NCBI RefSeq assembly: GCF_009730915.1
Contig: NC_052492.1
Coordinates: 372,001 to 436,000 of the forward strand
Direction: 5' to 3'
From: Dioscorea cayenensis subsp. rotundata
Taxonomy: Eukaryota > Streptophyta > Magnoliopsida > Dioscoreales > Dioscoreaceae
DNA: 64,000 bases
Shown here: positions 61,507-64,000 of the stretch, piece after piece
Position numbering within the stretch: position 1 is the stretch's first letter
Layout: every line of letters begins with the position of its first letter
Notes under the pieces: generated by a model
Told to the model about the DNA's origin: nothing
Database searches by the model: none
Seen by the model: the letters and a program-made list of their open reading frames with translations, nothing else
Position numbers and translations under genes: made by a program

Positions 61507-64000
61507 ATGGATCTAAAAATCTTCACTTGGAACTGCAGGGGCATTTCTAATACCCGGTTTTGTAGCCGAGTTCAAGATGTTATGGCTCGCTTGAAGCCCA
61601 ACTTCCTCGGTCTTGTTGAAACTAAAGCCAATGCCCCATGTGTTTGGCGTTTCTGTAATAAGCTGCGTCGTTGGGGACTGGGCTGCCATCCCTTCTTCTG
61701 GCCTCTCTGGAGGCATCCTCGTTCTTTGGAAAAAATCTATTGGCTTAGTCACCCCGTGGCTTCCTCTCGCTCGGTTCTCCATTTAGTTATTACTTCTTAT
61801 GTGGAAACTTGGATTCTTTCTACTTTCTATTACTCGTAGATCCTTTCGGAGCATAAACTTCTTTGGAGTTCTCTCTAGGGTTTCTCCGCGCTCTCCACAC
61901 CTTAGCTTCTCACGGGAGATTTCAATGCCATTTCTTCTCCGGAGGAACACAGGGGGAACTTCTCTCACTATATGACTAAATCTTCCTTCTTCTCTGATTT
62001 TATTCTTTCTAACAACCTCTTTGATTTGGGTTTTTCAAGATCCCCCTTTACCTGGTGCAATGGTCAGTCCGGTCTTGCTCGCCGCTGGGCAAGATTAGAC
62101 CGTTTCTTGGCAAACTCCTTTTGGCTCCTGGATTTTCAACATTTTTCTAACCTCCATCTTCCAAGAATTCTCTCAGATCACTCCCCCCTCTTTCTCACTA
62201 CTTTAAATATGTTTGTTATCCTAAAAAAATTTTCGATTTGATAATTGCTGGCTTGACTATGTAGGTTGTCATGAGAGTGTTATTAGAGCTTGGGGTAGTT
62301 GCTCTAATACCTTTCCTCTTCACTCCTTCTCCCAGCGGTCTCGAGCACTAAACGTTTCGTCCTCGGCTGGAGGGAAATCTTGCCATTGCAACATTGAAGA
62401 TGAAATTGCAAACATTGAGAGGGAAATTCTCTCCATTGAAGACGCGAACTCTTCCTCTGGATGCAAATTTGAAATCCCGATTGGCTCCGTGCTCTCCAAA
62501 ACAGACACAATGCCCTGTTAAGGCAAAATGACATCTATTTGGGCGTCAAAAGGGCTCATGCTCAGTGGCTTCATCATAATAACAGGAACTCAAACTACTT
62601 CCACAATTCGGTAAAAATCCGGCATCACCGTAATAGAATCAACTCCATCAAAGACTCTACGGGTACTATCTTCTCCTCTCAGACTGCTATTGAAACTTGT
62701 TTCAAAAATCATTTCCAAAATCTCTGGAGTTCTACTTCTTCCTTCTCTCTTGATGCTATTATTTCCACATTGCCAGGCAGATGACCTTCCGACACTTTTT
62801 GAGGAGGATCAAGGGGTTATGCTTGCCCCTCTCACTAAGCGAGAGGTCTACAGAACTCTCTTATCCATGCCTCGTGGCAAGAGTCCTGGTCCTGACGGCC
62901 TGAACGTCGAATTTTACGTCTTTTACTGGAATATCGTCGGAGTCCCTCTTTTTAATGCGATAAATCAGTTTTTCAGTGATGGTTTTCTCCCTCCCTCTTG
63001 GGGACCAAACGTTAGTTGTGTTAATTCCCAAGAAAGACAACCCCTCCAACACCTCTGATTTTCATCCTATTTCGCTTTGCAACGTTTGTTACAAAATTGT
63101 CACCAAAATCCTTGCTAACCGCTTAAGAACTGTTATCTACAAGATTGTCGGTCTTGAACAAAATGGTTTCTTACCTGGGCATGGCACCTATGATAGCATT
63201 ATCGCTGCCCAAGAGATTGCTCATAGTTTAGAATATGATTTCCCTGCCCACCCAAGGATGATCTTAAAAATTGATATTGAGAAGGCCTTTGATACGATTG
63301 AATGGTTAGCTATTCTTTGCCACTCTCAGTAGGATGGGTTTTCCCTCTTGTTTAGATTAATTTGATCAAGTCTTGTCTCTCCTCTGCCTCTTTCTCCATT
63401 ACTATTAATGGCTAGAATTCTCCTTGGTTTTCTAGTAGCCAGGGAGTTAGGCAAGGTGACCCTATATCTCCACTTCTTTTCATCCTTGTCCGCCATCCTT
63501 GACAAAGCCCTCACCCTTCAACTTGTGCCAGGGTTTCATTGTGCCTTGCCAGAAACTTTAATAAATTAATGTTCGCAGATGACTTGATGCTAATCACCAA
63601 TGCATCTAGAAAGATTGCCAGGAACTGTATTATCTTCTTGGAACTCTACCAGCACCTTACTGGATAGAAACCCAATCTTAGCAAATCCCAATTTTTTCTT
63701 CCCTCCTGGGCCAACCGCACCATCGCTAAAGCCATTTTCAAGAATCCTTGGATTTAATCAGGGGACCTTTCCATTCATTTATCTTGGCGTCCCCATCTCC
63801 CCCAAGCGGCTTCCTGCTCCTCATTTCAATTCCATTACTACCAGAGTTTATAAATCAATTAATTCTTGGAATCACTCTTCCATCTCCACCGCTGGCTAGG
63901 CTATCCTCTTGAATAGCTCGATCTTCTCTATTCCAAACCATCTCCTCTCGGTTATGCACCTCCCTGCTTCCATCCATAACAATATCTCCAAACTAGCTCA
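61507..64000 (+). pseudogene. LINE ORF2 (endonuclease and reverse transcriptase), disrupted, partial
   Basis: Endonuclease start MDLKIFTWNCRGISNTR with LVETKAN; the frame breaks before GDFNAIS (about 61918). Reverse transcriptase: MPRGKSPGPDGLNVEFYVF (about 62870), PISLCNVCYKIVTKILANRL (about 63065), LKIDIEKAFDTIEW (63266), GVRQGDPISPLLF in shifted frame (about 63444), and the catalytic box FADDLMLIT (about 63572). At least five frameshifts or stops. Confidence 0.82.

Larger units (their letters stand above)
60990..64000 (+). mobile_element. Second L1-type LINE, same family, 5'-truncated and cut by the window end
   Basis: Plus-strand copy beginning within ORF1, followed by ORF2 domains in the same order and wording as in the minus-strand LINE. 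Both ORFs carry frameshifts and stops. Its 3' end lies beyond the window. Confidence 0.85.

Overview
This is a 64-kb piece of a plant nuclear genome. Genes have many GT-AG introns, AT-rich introns and spacers, and plant-only families: starch synthase, R2R3-MYB, plant cryptochrome with a DAS tail, SAUR, MOM1-like and PAL. Several LINEs, an LTR retrotransposon and a MITE lie between them. It is an angiosperm. The cryptochrome-2 C-terminal half resembles monocot proteins, so I lean monocot with low confidence and name no species. I saw no bacterial genes, CRISPR array, rRNA or tRNA gene.

Layout. (1) 1-3815, minus: 5' two-thirds of a noncanonical starch synthase (SS5-like), cut by the window edge. 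(2) 4702-5440: decayed LINE fragment. (3) 6970-8044, minus: complete three-exon R2R3-MYB of subgroup 2 (MYB13/14/15 type). (4) 9123-9470: short retroposon with target-site duplication. (5) 9977-14707: LTR retrotransposon with about 2.76-kb LTRs and only about 0.5 kb between them, running into exactly 1000 Ns (14708-15707). (6) 16470-18169, plus: actin-depolymerizing factor with two one-base frameshifts. (7) 20031-23654, plus: cryptochrome 2. (8) 27082-27462, plus: intronless SAUR. (9) 28281-about 34100, minus: nearly full-length but decayed L1-type LINE, followed by a 182-bp retroposon with a perfect 22-bp duplication. (10) 36746-53426, plus: 20-exon MOM1-like silencing gene, open throughout, about 2354 residues. 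(11) 54306-56539, minus: phenylalanine ammonia-lyase with one frameshift. (12) 59275-60295: Harbinger-like MITE with an internal tandem array. (13) about 60990-64000, plus: second LINE of the same family as in (9), running off the end.

The genes form no operon or evident cluster. A subgroup-2 MYB and a PAL gene share the window, and the PAL upstream region has AC-element-like motifs; a regulatory link is only inference. A transposon-silencing gene (MOM1-like) sits in retroposon-rich DNA and carries a possible miniature LTR element in an intron.

A recurring theme is sequence quality. Single-base insertions, mostly in short homopolymers, interrupt otherwise well-conserved SS5, ADF, CRY2 and PAL exons, and always add one base. 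The two LTR copies differ mainly by small indels and changes near CG. This looks more like assembly consensus error than gene death. I found no clearly new biological system; the most noteworthy items are the MOM1-like architecture, the odd LTR element, the array-bearing MITE and the catalytic-motif loss in the SS5-like protein.
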